Shown here: positions 62,516-64,000 of the stretch, one piece after another
Numbering within the stretch: position 1 is the stretch's first letter
How the letters are laid out: every line of letters begins with the position of its first letter
DNA from: Rhizobium sp. TH135
GTDB taxonomy: Bacteria > Pseudomonadota > Alphaproteobacteria > Rhizobiales > Rhizobiaceae
Assembly: GCF_002855515.1 (NCBI RefSeq)
Contig: NZ_PKRP01000007.1
Location: 248,001-312,000 of the forward strand
Length of the DNA: 64,000 nucleotides
Direction: 5' to 3'
Translations under genes and position numbers: made by a program
The notes under the pieces: model-generated
Database searches by the model: none
Told to the model about the DNA's origin: nothing
Seen by the model: the letters and a program-made list of their open reading frames with translations, nothing else

Positions 62516-64000
62516 ATGTCGACCAAAATTGCTGGCCCCAGCCTGAACCGACGCAATTTCCTCAAGGCAAGCGCTGCACTCGGCGGCGGCCTCATCGTCA
62601 GTCTCGGTCCTATTCCGACCGCAACCCTCGCGGCCACGGACTTCGCACCGAACGCCTTCATCCGGATCGATCGCAGAGGCCTGGTCACACTCGTCATGCC
62701 TCAAGTGGAAATGGGTCAGGGGATCTATACCGCTCAGGCAATGCTCATCGCCGAAGAACTGGACGTAAGCCTGGAGGAGGTGAGGATCGAGCACGCCCCC
62801 GTCAACGAAGCACTCTACGGGCATCCCATGCTCGGCCGGCAGATGACGGGCGGATCGACTTCGATCCGTGCGTTCTGGACGCCGTTGCGAACGGCCGGAG
62901 CGACAGCCCGGACGCTCCTGATGCAGGCTGCAGCCAAGGAATGGAATGTCGACGTCACATCGTGCCGTACGGAGCAAGGATTCGTGGTGAACCCGGACGG
63001 GCGCACAAGGCGGGCCTATGGTGAACTGGTCGACGTAGCCGCTTCGCTTCCGATTCCAACCGCCGAATCCATAGCACTCAAGCAGCCCTCCGAGTTCACG
63101 CTTTTGGGGACATCCGCGAAACGCCTCGACACCCGCGGAAAGACAAACGGCTCGTTGAAGTATGGCATCGATGCCTCACCACCGGGGACCAAGATTGCGG
63201 CCATCGCGATATCTCCGGTCCTGGGCGGGAAGCCGAAGTCTGTGAACGAGCCGGCAGCCTTGGCCATCAAAGGCGTGCGGCAGGTGGTTATCACGGACGA
63301 TTCTGTGGCGGTCGTTGCAGACCATACCGGAGCCGCAAAGAAGGGTCTGGAGGCCGCGGCCATCGAATGGGAGGACGGTCCGAACGGTAGCGTGTCACAA
63401 GCCGATATCCTCCGGCAACTCGAAGAGCAGTCGCAATCCGCAGGAGGTGTGGCGCGCAGTGAGGGAGACGTGACTGCGGCCCTTCAGGGCGCCGCAATCC
63501 GGATCGACGCCGTGTACCAATTGCCCTTCCTCTCTCATACGGCCATGGAGCCGATGAACTGTACAGTTCACATAGGCGAGAATGGATGTGAACTTTGGGT
63601 CGGAACGCAGAACCTCTCCTCAGCGAAGCAGGCAACTGCCACTGTTACAGGTCTCCCGCCGGAGAACATCATCATCAACAATCACATCGTTGGAGGCGGC
63701 TTCGGTCGCCGGCTGGAAGCCGACGGGATCGCTCACGCCGTCAGGATAGCAATGCAGGTCAAGGGACCCGTGAAGGTGATCTGGAGCCGTGAAGAGGACA
63801 TCCAGCACGGCTACTACAGACCATATTATTACGATCGGATATCAGGCGGCATCGATACGGATGGCAATCCGATCGCCTGGAGCCACCGCGTTGCCGGGTC
63901 TTCGATTTTTGCGCGTATTGCACCCGCCGCCATGCAAAACGGTGTCGATCCTGACGGCGTCGAGGGTGCCGCCCATCCCCCTTACAAGCTTCCGGCGATC
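62516..64000 (+). CDS. Molybdopterin-binding large subunit (isoquinoline 1-oxidoreductase beta-like), 3'-partial
   Basis: The frame runs open from the ATG at 62516 to the window end, 495 codons of about 730-750 expected. AGAGGAGAAC precedes the start. A twin-arginine signal (NRRNFLKASA, cut near LAATD) sends the complex to the periplasm, as in IorB-type enzymes. Family blocks are VMPQVEMGQGIYTAQAMLIAEE, MTGGSTSIR, FLSHTAMEPMNCTV and NHIVGGGFGRRLE. It probably hydroxylates an N-heterocycle or oxidises an aldehyde; the substrate cannot be read. The catalytic C-terminal Glu lies outside. Confidence 0.9.
   Translation, partial: MSTKIAGPSLNRRNFLKASAALGGGLIVSLGPIPTATLAATDFAPNAFIRIDRRGLVTLVMPQVEMGQGIYTAQAMLIAEELDVSLEEVRIEHAPVNEALYGHPMLGRQMTGGSTSIRAFWTPLRTAGATARTLLMQAAAKEWNVDVTSCRTEQGFVVNPDGRTRRAYGELVDVAASLPIPTAESIALKQPSEFTLLGTSAKRLDTRGKTNGSLKYGIDASPPGTKIAAIAISPVLGGKPKSVNEPAALAIKGVRQVVITDDSVAVVADHTGAAKKGLEAAAIEWEDGPNGSVSQADILRQLEEQSQSAGGVARSEGDVTAALQGAAIRIDAVYQLPFLSHTAMEPMNCTVHIGENGCELWVGTQNLSSAKQATATVTGLPPENIIINNHIVGGGFGRRLEADGIAHAVRIAMQVKGPVKVIWSREEDIQHGYYRPYYYDRISGGIDTDGNPIAWSHRVAGSSIFARIAPAAMQNGVDPDGVEGAAHPPYKLPAI

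Noticed and set aside
1-64000. CRISPR array, rRNA or complete tRNA genes
   Set aside because: I saw no regularly spaced repeats and no rRNA or foldable tRNA sequences anywhere in the window.

Overview
The window looks like Alphaproteobacteria, most likely Rhizobiaceae or a close relative. The evidence is a FixL/FixJ/FixK oxygen cascade with a haem-PAS FixL, a NapEFDABC periplasmic nitrate reductase, copper NirK with NirV, NorEFCBQD, NnrR/NnrS/NnrU proteins, and a catR-catBCA-benABCD catabolic cluster. All calls were made by reading the sequence; no database was searched.

Layout. 1-1.4 kb: 3' part of an RDD-FHA protein and a frameshifted IS3-family transposase remnant. 1.7-7.5 kb: a drug/metabolite transporter, two Rnk/GreA-like proteins, fixL-fixJ, a degenerate receiver protein and fixK. 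7.7-12.4 kb: napEFDABC. 12.4-26.9 kb: pseudoazurin, nnrR, nirV, nirK, nnrS, two DUF2249 proteins, hemN, norDQBCFE (minus strand), a small membrane protein, a hemerythrin-like protein and nnrU. 27-32 kb: one tight operon of ABC binding protein, permease, ATPase and two more NnrS-family proteins. 32-36.6 kb: ubiX-ubiD divergent from ubiT-ubiU-ubiV, the oxygen-independent ubiquinone genes. 36.7-41.4 kb: a YtfE/DnrN iron-centre repair protein, a NIT-domain chemoreceptor and an HPP-CBS membrane protein. 41.9-46.1 kb: an OLD-family nuclease overlapping a UvrD-like helicase, resembling Gabija defence. 46.5-50.5 kb: a GGDEF-EAL protein and a second chemoreceptor. 51-60.6 kb: benzoate to beta-ketoadipate genes (catR, catBCA, benABCD, an MFS transporter, pcaD). 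61-64 kb: a LysR regulator and an isoquinoline 1-oxidoreductase-like molybdenum hydroxylase pair, the large subunit cut by the window end.

How it works together. FixLJ/FixK should sense low oxygen and NnrR nitric oxide. Fourteen-base palindromes of the form TTG-N8-CAA occur in front of pseudoazurin, nirK, nnrS, hemN, a DUF2249 gene, norE, norC, the ABC-NnrS operon, ubiD, ubiT and ytfE/dnrN. Most lie 52-87 bases from the start codon. This suggests one NO/anaerobic regulon joining nitrite and NO respiration, anaerobic haem and ubiquinone synthesis, Fe-S/di-iron repair and an uncharacterised ABC-NnrS system. The nap promoter lacks this palindrome. No nitrous oxide reductase gene is in the window.

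The benzoate cluster has its own control: a BenM/CatM-type ATAC-N7-GTAT site lies between catR and catB. A separate 21-base inverted repeat lies in front of the molybdenum hydroxylase genes.
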